From a virus: a stretch of DNA of 34,645 bases. The position numbers and the translations under genes are program-made. The stretch is from positions 1 through 34,645 of the IMG/VR virus record IMGVR_UViG_3300040815_002710; one strand, 5' to 3'. The notes under the pieces are model-generated. The model worked only from the letters and a program-made list of their open reading frames with translations. It searched no databases and was not told the origin of the DNA. Positions 17,865 to 24,350 of the stretch are shown here, one piece after another (the first letter of the stretch is position 1; each line of letters starts with the position of its first letter).

Positions 17865-17893
17865 TTTATACCTAAACCGGTTGCAACATGCAA
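17865..17893 (-). promoter_or_regulatory. Late promoter (pR'-like)
   Basis: The minus strand has TTGCAT at 17893-17888, a 17-base spacer and TATAAA at 17870-17865. Transcription would start near 17858, about 65 bases before the terminator. An inverted repeat ACCGGTTT-N6-AAACCaGGT overlaps the -10 region and may be a protein-binding site. The arrangement is that of lambda pR'. Confidence 0.7.
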
Positions 17894-17913
17894 TCAGGTT
17901 ATGTACTTACCAT

Positions 17914-18282
17914 TTACCTTCGCGCGTTCAACCTGCAAAGGTAATCATAAAATAATTGTTGCGCTACTTCCCTACCTATCTGCACCTGGCGCAATGTCTG
18001 CTCTGTTCGCCTTGCAATATCCCGATCAGTGCAGCGGGAATAATATTTTAGCCGCAACAGCCCTGCATGCTTCTTATTGTGCGGGTTATCCGCTGTCATG
18101 GTGCATAGCGCAAGCTCGGCAAGCTGAGCCAGGTCATCATCAAGAACTAGGGCGCCCGATCCGACGTTGTAGAAGTTTGCCCTACTCTTGTAGCCTAATC
18201 TTGTTTTGCCTGATCGGGACCAATCGCCCCAATTTTCAAGCACGCGCACGCAGTCATTGTATAAAATCATCGACGCCCCCAT
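17914..18282 (-). CDS. Late gene regulator, Q-antiterminator-like
   Basis: This 122-residue protein is the last gene of the early operon, immediately before the late promoter and terminator. It begins with a CVRVLENWGDWSR helix and ends with a probable helix-turn-helix, where TDRDIARRTEQTLRQVQIGREVA would be sigma region 4-like. It also has the LRLKYYSRCTDRDIA spacing seen in Q and RinA-type late regulators. Such proteins load on RNA polymerase at the late promoter and allow read-through of the leader terminator. The start overlaps the nuclease gene by 16 bases. Similarity is by pattern and place; an activator rather than an antiterminator is possible. Confidence 0.7.
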   Translation of the reverse strand: MGASMILYNDCVRVLENWGDWSRSGKTRLGYKSRANFYNVGSGALVLDDDLAQLAELALCTMTADNPHNKKHAGLLRLKYYSRCTDRDIARRTEQTLRQVQIGREVAQQLFYDYLCRLNARR

Positions 18283-18554
18283 TTATTTATCACCTCCTGT
18301 GCGTGCGCAATCACGTCGTCTACAGTCCTAACTACACGGTAATCACCGCGCCATTTTGACCTAAAATCAATTTGTGATTGTCTAAGCTTTCCTGTTTTTG
18401 TTTTAACCTCTACGAGATAATTAATATTGAACTTAGCAACGACTAGATCAGGAAACCCATCACCCGACGCGCTCAAATCGGCCACGCTAAACCCGTGCAC
18501 TAGATAAGCCTGAATTATATCACTCTGGTTAGAGTCGACGCGCTTAGCTCTCAT
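18267..18554 (-). CDS. VRR-NUC/PD-(D/E)XK nuclease-like protein
   Basis: This 95-residue protein has a compact nuclease core: GDGFPDLVVAK (Asp about residue 36) followed by INYLVEVKTKTGKLRQSQIDF, giving the D...ExK(T) signature, and a QxxF helix. VRR-NUC-like phage proteins act on branched DNA as junction resolvases or recombination nucleases. It overlaps the upstream HNH-like gene by four bases. Size is small but normal for single-domain phage members. Confidence 0.8.
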   Translation of the reverse strand: MRAKRVDSNQSDIIQAYLVHGFSVADLSASGDGFPDLVVAKFNINYLVEVKTKTGKLRQSQIDFRSKWRGDYRVVRTVDDVIAHAQEVINKWGRR

Positions 18555-18934
18555 CCCCTAGCGTACCTCAGACACGCGCTCATAACGTCAATATCAAACG
18601 GCAAGGGACTGCAATACTCTTGTATATAAGACTCACAAGCCCACACAAACAACTCAACCTCTAAACCTTTTCGCGCTGATCTTGCCATGCGACTAGACAA
18701 AATCAACGCCATACCTGCCCTGTTGCTCGTTCGGTTAATCGGGCCTAGCCGGTGCCAATACGGCGACAACGGACAAACAAACCACTGGCCTATTCTCACA
18801 TTATCAACGCGAGCACTTGCACCGCCCAAATGATCAATCTCTGCAGGGCCGCCCCCCAAGATGCAGCCCATTTTTGCTAGGTCATCATGCCACCGCTTTT
18901 GCGCTGCGCTAGCTCTGTGGTTTTTGGATATCAT
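18551..18934 (-). CDS. Ref/Nin-type HNH-like recombination protein candidate
   Basis: This 127-residue protein opens KNHRASAAQKRWHDDLAKMG-C, followed by EIDHLGG, a VCPLSPYWHRLGP segment and a long C-terminal helix. The arrangement resembles phage HNH-like recombination proteins (P1 Ref, DUF968-type), where Cys, DH and CPxHH coordinate metal. One usual Cys of the first CxxC is not present (CILGG). Its place between replication genes and the resolvase-like gene fits DNA recombination. The assignment is tentative. Confidence 0.6.
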   Translation of the reverse strand: MISKNHRASAAQKRWHDDLAKMGCILGGGPAEIDHLGGASARVDNVRIGQWFVCPLSPYWHRLGPINRTSNRAGMALILSSRMARSARKGLEVELFVWACESYIQEYCSPLPFDIDVMSACLRYARG

Positions 18935-19088
18935 CCTTGTTTTTAGCCTTTTTTGCTATCCGATTAATAAAACTAAATTCTTTTATTTCACCATAAACAT
19001 AAACAACACAAGCACCTAACGAAATCAACATAACTAAAATAAGACAAACCAGTATTAAAAACATAGTTATGTCATACATAATTTGCAT
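18909..19088 (-). CDS. Small single-pass membrane protein
   Basis: The ATG at 19088 is preceded by AGGAG at eight bases and is preferred over an upstream GTG. The 59-residue product has one strongly hydrophobic helix (about residues 9-35, TMFLILVCLILVMLISLGAC) and a basic cytoplasmic tail (NRIAKKAKNKDD). It overlaps the next gene by 26 bases. A role in exclusion or as a holin-like protein can be imagined, but the sequence shows only the membrane segment. Confidence 0.65.
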   Translation of the reverse strand: MQIMYDITMFLILVCLILVMLISLGACVVYVYGEIKEFSFINRIAKKAKNKDDIQKPQS

Positions 19089-19099
19089 TTTAAACACTC

Positions 19100-19321
19100 C
19101 TAATTATGATCACTGAAATACCTCGCTACGATTTTCTGTAGTGCGTCGAGTTTTTCCGGGTCCGGCTCGCGATCACCTACCAAGGAGAAGGCCGCGTCGG
19201 CCACCTCATACAACCTGGCAATCTCCGCAAGCGACTGTTCAAGCAATTGCACGCCCTGCTTGTGTTTACTCTTGACCGGAACTCGCACCAAGTAATTTTG
19301 TAAATCCTCAATCAACTGCAC
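19100..19321 (-). CDS. Small acidic helical protein after the replication gene
   Basis: A 73-residue product from a GTG start with a G-rich ribosome site, overlapping the replication gene end by ten bases. It is predicted mostly helical (LLEQSLAEIARLYEVADAAF) with an acidic centre (GDREPDPEKLDAL). In lambda the next gene is the helicase loader P, but this protein is far too short to be one. No family is recognised. Confidence 0.65.
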   Translation of the reverse strand: MQLIEDLQNYLVRVPVKSKHKQGVQLLEQSLAEIARLYEVADAAFSLVGDREPDPEKLDALQKIVARYFSDHN

Positions 19322-20568
19322 GCACCACCCCCCAAACTATCTAGCTTTGCTTTCGCCTTTTCGATTATCTCTTGTAAACCCTTGTAAGCCCTCGACCCTT
19401 CCGGCGCCTGCCGCAATTGATCCGTAAATCCTTTTATCTCTTGAATAAGCTCTCTGCGCTCCTGTGCGGCCTGATCAATCACACCCGCACCCTTACCACC
19501 CCCGCGTGCTTTATTTTCAACAGCGGGCAAATCAGGCTTGTTCTGCTTGATCTTTTCGGCCCCTGGTCTGCAAGGCGCATACAATCGCTTGTGATCTCTA
19601 GCAATTGAGTCTTCGAGTATTTCGTGCTGAGCCCACCCCTGAGCCATCAGGTGAGCCAGTCGGCGACATTCGAGCGCTTTTTGTGATTCGCTGTAGCTGC
19701 CAGCGGTGCGGCGTTGCTCTACCCACGTGTCCCACAAGTCGGCGAGCACCCACGATGGTTTAACAAATGATTCGCCATTGGCGGGTAGGCTCACACCGTA
19801 GTTTGGTGGTTGCCCTGGTTGATCAGTGCTTGGTGTTCGCTGGGTGGTAGGTTTAGCTCCCACTTGGCCAGCATTGGGTGTTTTTTGTTCTTTAGCCAAA
19901 ATGGGGTTTTCTCTCTCTCCGGGCTCGGCGCCCTCGTCCACCCCCGTCTTGTTAGTTGGTACAGTGTTAGGAGAGAGAGTATTAGTTATATATTTATTAT
20001 TAGTTATGTGTGCCCCTGAGGGGTATACCCCTAAAGGGCACACGGTGGATTCATTTTGGCTATATTCCTGCTCACCTGTCACCGATGACCCCTTTTGAAC
20101 ACCCTCCACCGTGTGCCCTTTAGGGTCACACGGTTCCTCCTGAGCACCCCCGTTACATTGTCCTACACCCTCAGACCCGCGCGTAATGGGGGCTTCGTCC
20201 GTATCCCCTTTATGGGCACACGGTTCAGTAGGCACCGTGTGCCCCTTAGGGGCACGCGGTGAGGTGTGATCGTTTTGCTGCTTGGTTTCGTATATCTCAT
20301 AGGTGCAGCTATCAAAGGCGCCTTGTGATCTGTCCTGTACCCTTCTGCAGTATCCAGCCGCAATAAGGTCATTAAGTATTCTGTAAACCTTTTTACGTCC
20401 TACGCTGAAGGTCTTCATGATGTGCTTGACGTTAACTTCCCAGTTATCAGGCTTACCTAACAGGTACACGTGAAGGCCTTTGCAATCTAGGTCAATGCTG
20501 GTGTCGTCAATGGTAGACATGTGAACTACTAGGAACTGTTCTCGCTTTACTGTTCTTATTATGCTCAT
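19312..20568 (-). CDS. Replication initiator with internal origin
   Basis: This 418-residue protein has an N-terminal winged helix domain (about residues 1-95; KHIMKTFSVGRKKVYRILND is the helix-turn-helix). Residues 100-250 form a Pro/Gly/Thr-rich linker with PKGHT and HKGDT-type repeats. The charged helical C-terminal domain (PSWVLADLWDTWVEQRRTAG to about residue 415) may bind the host helicase or loader. The linker DNA carries five palindromic iterons and an AT-rich element. That layout, binding domain, origin-encoding linker and protein-interaction domain, is the one known for lambda O. Translation is coupled to the preceding gene by an ATGA overlap. Confidence 0.8.
   Translation of the reverse strand: MSIIRTVKREQFLVVHMSTIDDTSIDLDCKGLHVYLLGKPDNWEVNVKHIMKTFSVGRKKVYRILNDLIAAGYCRRVQDRSQGAFDSCTYEIYETKQQNDHTSPRAPKGHTVPTEPCAHKGDTDEAPITRGSEGVGQCNGGAQEEPCDPKGHTVEGVQKGSSVTGEQEYSQNESTVCPLGVYPSGAHITNNKYITNTLSPNTVPTNKTGVDEGAEPGERENPILAKEQKTPNAGQVGAKPTTQRTPSTDQPGQPPNYGVSLPANGESFVKPSWVLADLWDTWVEQRRTAGSYSESQKALECRRLAHLMAQGWAQHEILEDSIARDHKRLYAPCRPGAEKIKQNKPDLPAVENKARGGGKGAGVIDQAAQERRELIQEIKGFTDQLRQAPEGSRAYKGLQEIIEKAKAKLDSLGGGACS
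19981..20008. other. AT-rich DNA-unwinding element candidate
   Basis: 25 of 28 bases are A or T, inside an otherwise GC-balanced coding region and directly beside the innermost iteron. This matches the AT-rich region next to the lambda iterons where the helix first opens. It encodes residues near 187-196 of the initiator. Confidence 0.7.
20005..20260. repeat. Five palindromic iterons (replication origin candidate)
   Basis: Imperfect 27-base palindromes, with arms ACCGTGTGCCC and GGG(G/T)CAC(A/G)CGGT around a TTA centre, lie at 20234-20260, 20198-20224 (left arm degenerate), 20108-20134, 20020-20046 (inverse orientation, one arm degenerate) and 20005-20031. The last two overlap. Centres are at 20247, 20211, 20121, 20033 and 20018. 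All lie in the linker of the initiator gene, as lambda iterons lie in O. Confidence 0.75.
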
Positions 20569-21023
20569 AACACACCCCCGTTGCCGTTATTAGCTGCTGG
20601 GGTGTCGTTTCGGTAGCTGGCGGGTGTAGCCATAGATTTGTTGTATTGCTGACACCAGTCAAGCCACTGCATCACAGCCAGGCCTATAGTGTGCAGATCG
20701 TGATCGGTAGGTCTTCCTAGGTGTTGGCTGAGTACCCCCTCAAGGGTGGCTAGGTGTATCCCTTCTAATGGCAATGTAGGTATGCTTTTAGGGGTAGCCG
20801 TAGCTTGTGAAAACGTCTGGCCAATAGTGGCGCAGTGCTCGCCTATTTCTTGGGCGTACTCTTGAAAGGTGTCGATTAATGCGTCGGCCTGCTCTTTGCT
20901 GTCGTCGTGCAGTGACGCGATACGGTACAAGTTAGCAAAGGCGCTAATCTTACCTGCTAGGGCTTCAATTCTGTCTATGGAGTCAATTAGGTCGTGTGCG
21001 GGCGCACTGGTGGTATTAGGCAT
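20565..21023 (-). CDS. Unknown protein upstream of replication gene
   Basis: A 152-residue protein, mostly helical (IDSIDRIEALAGKISAFANL; KEQADALIDTFQEYAQEIGE), with a low-complexity N/G/T C-terminus. It is the first gene after the terminator and structured leader and is translationally coupled by ATGA to the replication initiator. It may modulate replication or copy control, but no family is recognised. Confidence 0.75.
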   Translation of the reverse strand: MPNTTSAPAHDLIDSIDRIEALAGKISAFANLYRIASLHDDSKEQADALIDTFQEYAQEIGEHCATIGQTFSQATATPKSIPTLPLEGIHLATLEGVLSQHLGRPTDHDLHTIGLAVMQWLDWCQQYNKSMATPASYRNDTPAANNGNGGVL

Positions 21024-21300
21024 GGTCTGCCTCCCTTTGTAGTGTCGTTCCGGCCTCGCTCCGGTTCGAATCGGAGGGAGGCCAACCAGTCAGGTTCGAA
21101 CTACCGCACAAAGGGAACGGCCCCACGAATGGGCCTAACTGGTCAGCCATAACAGGTACAGCAGACACAAAAAAAGCGCTTGTACAGTATAACAGGCGCT
21201 TTGTCGCCTTTGTAATCGGGGTTCGAATCCCGGCAGCGGATTTTGCCGCTGCCCTTTCAGTATGTGTCGATCGGATTCTGTAGTCAATGATCAATTTAGC
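21024..21300 (-). ncRNA. Structured leader with tRNA T-arm-like hairpins
   Basis: This ~310-base gap holds a terminator and several inverted repeats, and no convincing gene. At 21052-21083 there is a 12-base-pair hairpin with one G.G mismatch and an eight-base loop GTTCGAAT, like a tRNA acceptor/T-arm minihelix. TTCGAA recurs in similar settings near 21096 and 21222. CCCTTTGT and ACAAAGGG near 21033 and 21110 could close a larger structure, and 21232-21253 is an 8-base-pair hairpin. No complete tRNA can be folded. It may be a regulatory leader of the replication operon; which strand is functional is unknown. Confidence 0.35.
21169..21202 (-). terminator. Intrinsic terminator upstream of replication operon
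   Basis: On the minus strand an 11-base-pair stem (21202-21192 with 21183-21173, one G.T pair), an eight-base loop and T7 (21175-21169). It lies between the 83-residue gene and the replication genes, where it would limit replication gene expression unless antitermination occurs. Confidence 0.85.
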
Positions 21301-21334
21301 GTCAATGTGCGTCATGGTGACAAATGAGCCTTTG

Positions 21335-21586
21335 TTAATCTGTTTTTGTTGATGCTTTGTTGATTGCGTATTGCGTCATCGCGGATTCTAGGCACTTTGA
21401 AAACCCAATTAGTTGATCGACGCTTTGTAGCGTCACAACCGTTTTCCCCGTCTCCCTGCTTAGCACTTGGCAGCAATACTTGTTTTCAAATGCCATCTTT
21501 AGCCCGTGCTCTTTAAGCGTCTTTAGTGCGTAATAGAATCTTTTGCATGTGTCTATCTGTCTCTCTAGTTCTTGTTGTGGTGTCAT
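21335..21586 (-). CDS. Small unknown early protein
   Basis: An 83-residue protein, MTPQQELERQIDTCKRFYYA at the start, with a helical N-terminus and a mid-region KYCCQVLSRETGKTVVTLQS that may form strands. It is the last gene before the early terminator. No family is recognised; coding is supported by position in the leftward operon and normal composition. Confidence 0.7.
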   Translation of the reverse strand: MTPQQELERQIDTCKRFYYALKTLKEHGLKMAFENKYCCQVLSRETGKTVVTLQSVDQLIGFSKCLESAMTQYAINKASTKTD

Positions 21587-21643
21587 TGTTGTTGGCTCTG
21601 TTGTTATGGTCCCGTAATTGATTACGGTCGCATGTTGTTTGGG

Positions 21644-22499
21644 GTTGTCGTAGCAAAGTGGGATTTGTAAACCTGTTTAAACGGTTATTTTTTCAGTGAC
21701 GGCATAGCCCAGAAGTCCTAGTACCTTCGGGTGCCACTTGATGCGGTAGCCGCTGTGCTCGCTTGATCTGCTCTTGTATGGCTCCATGCTGGCGTACTCT
21801 CGGCCCGCTGCTGTTAGTTCCCATCCCTTGCCCTGTCTGGTCTGTAGTCCGGCCTGTTCTAATGATTTGTTGATTCTTTCCGCGCTGAGTTTGACCATTG
21901 CCCCTAGCTCTGTCGGTATTACTGGGGGGTCTTCTACCGTGTTGCCAATAAGAAAGGGCCGAAAATCCACGCCGCCGTGCTCGATTACTCGGTCAACAGA
22001 TACCGCGCGGGCCATCGGCGTGTCAGTGCCTAGCATTTTCGACACTTCAAGGAACGCCCCAAGCATGTTTTTTGATTCTATGATCGGGGCGGCCAGGCTT
22101 TTCGGGGCCTCAGACTGAATAGCGGGCATTCTCCCCTTTCGGTATTCGATGAACACCTCGATAACTTGGCGGGTGATTTGCTTCGCTTTTTCAGTATCGG
22201 AACGAGTAGCAACGAGAACGGCGGCGGTTTCTGTCAGATAGAACGCCTCGGCCTCACCATTTGTTAACCGCCGTACCGTGCGGCGGTAATCGTCTGGCGT
22301 TAAATCACCACCCTCTATCATTCTTTTTATCAGGTCTTTGATTGTCCTTGGCCTGGAGTACCCCAAGCGCTGTGCAAGCTCCATATCTTCGATCATGGGC
22401 TCATTGTCAATGGTGTGTAGTGTGTATCCGTGTATTGTTAGTGATGTCATTAGGTGCCCGTTTTGTGGTTGCTGTAGCTAGTTGGGATTTGTAAACCAG
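21644..22499. repeat. Direct repeats flanking the antirepressor-like gene
   Basis: A ~31-base imperfect repeat occurs at 21644-21674 and 22468-22498, sharing GTTG, GTAGC and an exact 15-base block TGGGATTTGTAAACC (21659-21673 and 22483-22497). The copies are 824 bases apart and bracket the 257-residue gene, one copy lying at its 3' end and the other at the 3' end of the upstream gene. This suggests an inserted or swappable cassette. Confidence 0.6.
21677..22450 (-). CDS. Antirepressor-like regulatory protein
   Basis: This 257-residue protein has an N-terminal domain like phage Rha/Bro/ORF6N-type regulators: EDMELAQRLGYSRPRTIKDL, then FYLTETAAVLVATRSDTEKA and QVIEVFIEYRKG (residues about 20-110). 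The C-terminal domain (GAMVKLSAERINKSLEQAGL, GWELTAAGREYASMEPYKS) looks like the winged-helix/KilAC-type end of antirepressors. Such proteins inactivate the repressor and trigger lytic growth. It sits in the early lytic operon and is flanked by direct repeats. Confidence 0.72.
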   Translation of the reverse strand: MTSLTIHGYTLHTIDNEPMIEDMELAQRLGYSRPRTIKDLIKRMIEGGDLTPDDYRRTVRRLTNGEAEAFYLTETAAVLVATRSDTEKAKQITRQVIEVFIEYRKGRMPAIQSEAPKSLAAPIIESKNMLGAFLEVSKMLGTDTPMARAVSVDRVIEHGGVDFRPFLIGNTVEDPPVIPTELGAMVKLSAERINKSLEQAGLQTRQGKGWELTAAGREYASMEPYKSRSSEHSGYRIKWHPKVLGLLGYAVTEKITV

Positions 22500-22696
22500 T
22501 CTTGGTCAAGGTTTAGAGCTAGGCCGCATGCTATGGGGTTGCCGTGCTTGTCTCGTACCATTTGCTTTATGCCGCGCTTTGTCTCTGTTATGTACCCGTC
22601 AGTGCAATTTGCTGTGCTTGTGGTGGCCTCTTCAGTAGCGACGTGCACGGCATGCAAGGCGCCAGTGAAAGCGACAAGAGCGGCGGCTAATCTCAT
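22478..22696 (-). CDS. Small secreted or periplasmic protein
   Basis: A 72-residue product with an N-terminal signal-peptide-like segment (MRLAAALVAFTGALHAVHVA), followed by a short hydrophilic part containing two Cys (TANCTDG and PIACG) that could form a disulfide. The ATG overlaps the stop of the previous gene as ATGA. Function unknown; export in an early lytic operon would suit exclusion or lysis-related activity. Confidence 0.6.
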   Translation of the reverse strand: MRLAAALVAFTGALHAVHVATEEATTSTANCTDGYITETKRGIKQMVRDKHGNPIACGLALNLDQDWFTNPN

Positions 22697-23115
22697 GTGG
22701 TCTTTTCCGGTGGGTGGTATGGGTGCAGCGGTGTGACTTTGTTGCCGTGTTTTTCAAGTATGATCAGGTCCAGGCACATATTGATCGCGTATAAAATCGG
22801 CTGATAATAGATAGGGTCATCCCACTGGCATATCACTAGCTGAGCGGCCCTGAACTCTAGCGTGGGTCTACCCTCGAACCCGTTTTTGCGTAGTGCGGTT
22901 GAATTGAGGTCTGCATCTATGACGATTGAGCCAAATGATTCGAGTATTACGGGCTCGTCTGCGCGCCATTTACCGCCGAAACAGCCTGACCACTGCAAAT
23001 AAGCGTCTAGTATCCCGTGCAGGTCTTTGATTGACTCGTGCGTGATATCTCCGGGCTCGACGTGATCTTCGTACAGCCCCATTGTTTTATGTAAGATCTT
23101 GCCGCTGTCGATCAT
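22693..23115 (-). CDS. Unknown early protein
   Basis: A 140-residue protein with a conserved-looking core, a mixture of helices and strands (GILDAYLQWSGCFGGKW, EPVILESFGSIVIDADL, PTLEFRAAQLVICQWDD). It has ATGA overlaps with both neighbours, so it belongs to a translationally coupled chain. No family recognised. Confidence 0.72.
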   Translation of the reverse strand: MIDSGKILHKTMGLYEDHVEPGDITHESIKDLHGILDAYLQWSGCFGGKWRADEPVILESFGSIVIDADLNSTALRKNGFEGRPTLEFRAAQLVICQWDDPIYYQPILYAINMCLDLIILEKHGNKVTPLHPYHPPEKTT

Positions 23116-23363
23116 ATGAGCCCCTTGTATAGTTCCTGGGGGTCTATCTCATTGGCGATGTTCTGCAGGCTAGCGGCTATGTGGTCAAATCGGTCTTGTA
23201 TCAGGTCGATTAACTGCTGTGCCTCTCGGTCCCGGCTGCCGTGATCTTCGCTTTGGGCGATAGACTCAAGCAAGATGCAGGCTATTCTGCCCTGCTCTAC
23301 TAAGGACTTAGCCAGAGCTATGTTTAGATCTATGTGATTTGGCGTTGAGAATGTAGGAGTCAT
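23112..23363 (-). CDS. Unknown early helical protein
   Basis: An 83-residue protein predicted to be two or three helices (NIALAKSLVEQGRIACILLE; DLIQDRFDHIAASLQNIANE). Overlaps ATGA with the genes before and after it. No recognised family; the coupling supports expression. Confidence 0.7.
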   Translation of the reverse strand: MTPTFSTPNHIDLNIALAKSLVEQGRIACILLESIAQSEDHGSRDREAQQLIDLIQDRFDHIAASLQNIANEIDPQELYKGLI

Positions 23364-23485
23364 TGAACACCCCCGAAGGCATCGAGGGTGCCGGCTGTGG
23401 CCGCATTAGAAGCAACGGGCAAGGGTGCTGCTAATGATACAGTCGTATTCAGCCGGCGCCCTGTATTATAGTGTTTTATCGTCAT
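23360..23485 (-). CDS. 41-residue peptide gene
   Basis: An ATG at 23485 with AGGTG six bases upstream opens a 41-residue frame (MTIKHYNTGRRLNTTVSL at the start, TLDAFGGVQ at the end). Its TGA stop overlaps the next gene's ATG as ATGA, the same coupling seen in the following three genes. This is the main reason to believe it. Function unknown. Confidence 0.5.
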   Translation of the reverse strand: MTIKHYNTGRRLNTTVSLAAPLPVASNAATAGTLDAFGGVQ

Positions 23486-23523
23486 GTAGTACACCTATCA
23501 CGTCCGTGTGTGTATTGTACTGC

Positions 23524-23718
23524 TCATAATGTTATGTCGTTGATATCGGCGATTAGCTCTGCTGAGCGCTCGCCCCGGTTTACTCTGTCGCGTAGCGGTC
23601 TAATTACGTGCCAGTAATACGGGCGGCCCGCTATTCCTATGCGGCTGTAGATCTCTTCAGCTATCGACAGACGGCCAAGCGCCTCGCCCCACTCCGTATC
23701 ACTCACAGATTCGGGCAT
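23524..23718 (-). CDS. Small unknown early protein
   Basis: Reading from the ATG at 23718 gives 64 residues (MPESVSDTEWGEALGRLSIA); a GTG at 23730 is an alternative, and neither has a good ribosome site. The start overlaps the end of the small membrane protein gene. Helical, with conserved-looking RPYYWHVIRPLRDRVN. No family recognised. Confidence 0.6.
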   Translation of the reverse strand: MPESVSDTEWGEALGRLSIAEEIYSRIGIAGRPYYWHVIRPLRDRVNRGERSAELIADINDITL

Positions 23719-23873
23719 ACGGCATCGCACGCGAGGCTTAACGCTGCTATTGCGGCACCGCTAACCGCTAGACTTAAAAAAACAACGCCGCCGGCTGCTA
23801 TCCAAACGGCGCTGTGAGCGTATGAGCGCTTTTTTTGCGGTTTTTCTTTTAGTTTTTCTACGCTTCTTTGCAC
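23703..23873 (-). CDS. Small membrane protein with GTG start
   Basis: A 56-residue product from a GTG at 23873, with GGGGTGAGG eight bases upstream. A basic N-terminus (EKLKEKPQKKRSYA) is followed by one hydrophobic helix (about residues 22-45, AVWIAAGGVVFLSLAVSGAA) and a short tail with two Cys. It overlaps neighbours on both sides. Inner membrane protein of unknown role; the ATG at 23880 in another frame gives only a 39-residue basic peptide and is less likely. Confidence 0.55.
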   Translation of the reverse strand: MQRSVEKLKEKPQKKRSYAHSAVWIAAGGVVFLSLAVSGAAIAALSLACDAVCPNL

Positions 23874-24067
23874 GCTTCATACCTCTCACCCCAGTTAGTG
23901 TTACTGATTAGCAACAAGGCTCTACGCACCTGGACTGTTAGCCGCTCTTGTGGGGTTATCTCAATGTAAAAAATTAAAGGGCCTTCAGGCGGCGTAATCC
24001 TGATTGCTACTTCGTTCTGTACTGTTATCACAATTCGGGCGCTGTACCCGTTCATTTTTATTAGCAT
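23858..24067 (-). CDS. Small early protein after the Cro-like gene
   Basis: A 69-residue protein beginning MLIKMNGYSARIVITVQNEV, chosen because GAGGG precedes this ATG at seven bases. A longer upstream reading of the frame would only shadow the Cro-like gene. The sequence alternates strands (AIRITPPEGPLIFYIEITP) and ends with a short helix. It overlaps the Cro-like gene 3' end. No family recognised. Confidence 0.6.
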   Translation of the reverse strand: MLIKMNGYSARIVITVQNEVAIRITPPEGPLIFYIEITPQERLTVQVRRALLLISNTNWGERYEACKEA

Positions 24068-24350
24068 CGGGCGCCCTCTTTTTTTTATGCCGGTATGGCC
24101 TGTGCTCGAACAGTCGCTTATCAAAAAAATGCGTGGCTTTAACCCTGCCTTTTGTGACGACTTCAATCTGCAATGCGCGGTGTATGTTGACGTGGCCCAG
24201 AATGCGCCAGCGCGAAACAGTAGCTTGAGATAACTTTTCGCCGGGAAACTTCTTGTTGATAGCGCTTGCGAGGTTCGCCTGATTGCCAAAGATCTTTATG
24301 GCTTTTGTTAGGGCGTCCATGTGATTGTTAACCAAAGATTGCGGGGTCAT
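23985..24350 (-). CDS. Cro-like repressor (YdaS family)
   Basis: This 121-residue protein is the first gene of the leftward early operon and diverges from the cI-like gene. Residues about 11-80 have the YdaS/Cro pattern: MDALTKAIKIFGNQANLASA as the first helices and LSQATVSRWRILG as the recognition part, then an ALQIEVVTKGRVKATHFFDK end. The C-terminal 40 residues are basic and likely disordered. It would bind the operators in 24351-24478 and turn off the repressor gene during lytic growth. Confidence 0.8.
   Translation of the reverse strand: MTPQSLVNNHMDALTKAIKIFGNQANLASAINKKFPGEKLSQATVSRWRILGHVNIHRALQIEVVTKGRVKATHFFDKRLFEHRPYRHKKKRAPDANKNERVQRPNCDNSTERSSNQDYAA

Larger units (their letters stand above)
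17571..17913. other. Late leader and control region, no gene
   Basis: This 343-base gap between the late regulator and the first late gene has no convincing gene. Reading leftward it holds a sigma70-like promoter (17865-17893), a terminator (17758-17793) and about 187 bases of untranslated leader before the first late GTG. It is the largest untranslated stretch inside the late transcription unit and is therefore the best place to look for cos. No cos sequence can be identified by eye. Confidence 0.6.

Noticed and set aside
21029-21240. Complete tRNA genes suggested by three TTCGAA T-loop-like motifs
   Set aside because: No D-arm, anticodon arm or matching 5' acceptor strand can be found; only isolated hairpins.
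21016-21315. A 99-residue open frame on the minus strand
   Set aside because: It runs across the terminator and the T-arm-like hairpins, and its sequence (AAGIRTPITKATKRL, PPSDSNRSEAGTT) looks like reading through structured RNA. I treat the region as untranslated.
24068-24289. Upstream extension of the 69-residue gene to a 143-residue frame
   Set aside because: The extra N-terminal part is only another frame of the Cro-like gene, while an internal ATG at 24067 has a good ribosome site.
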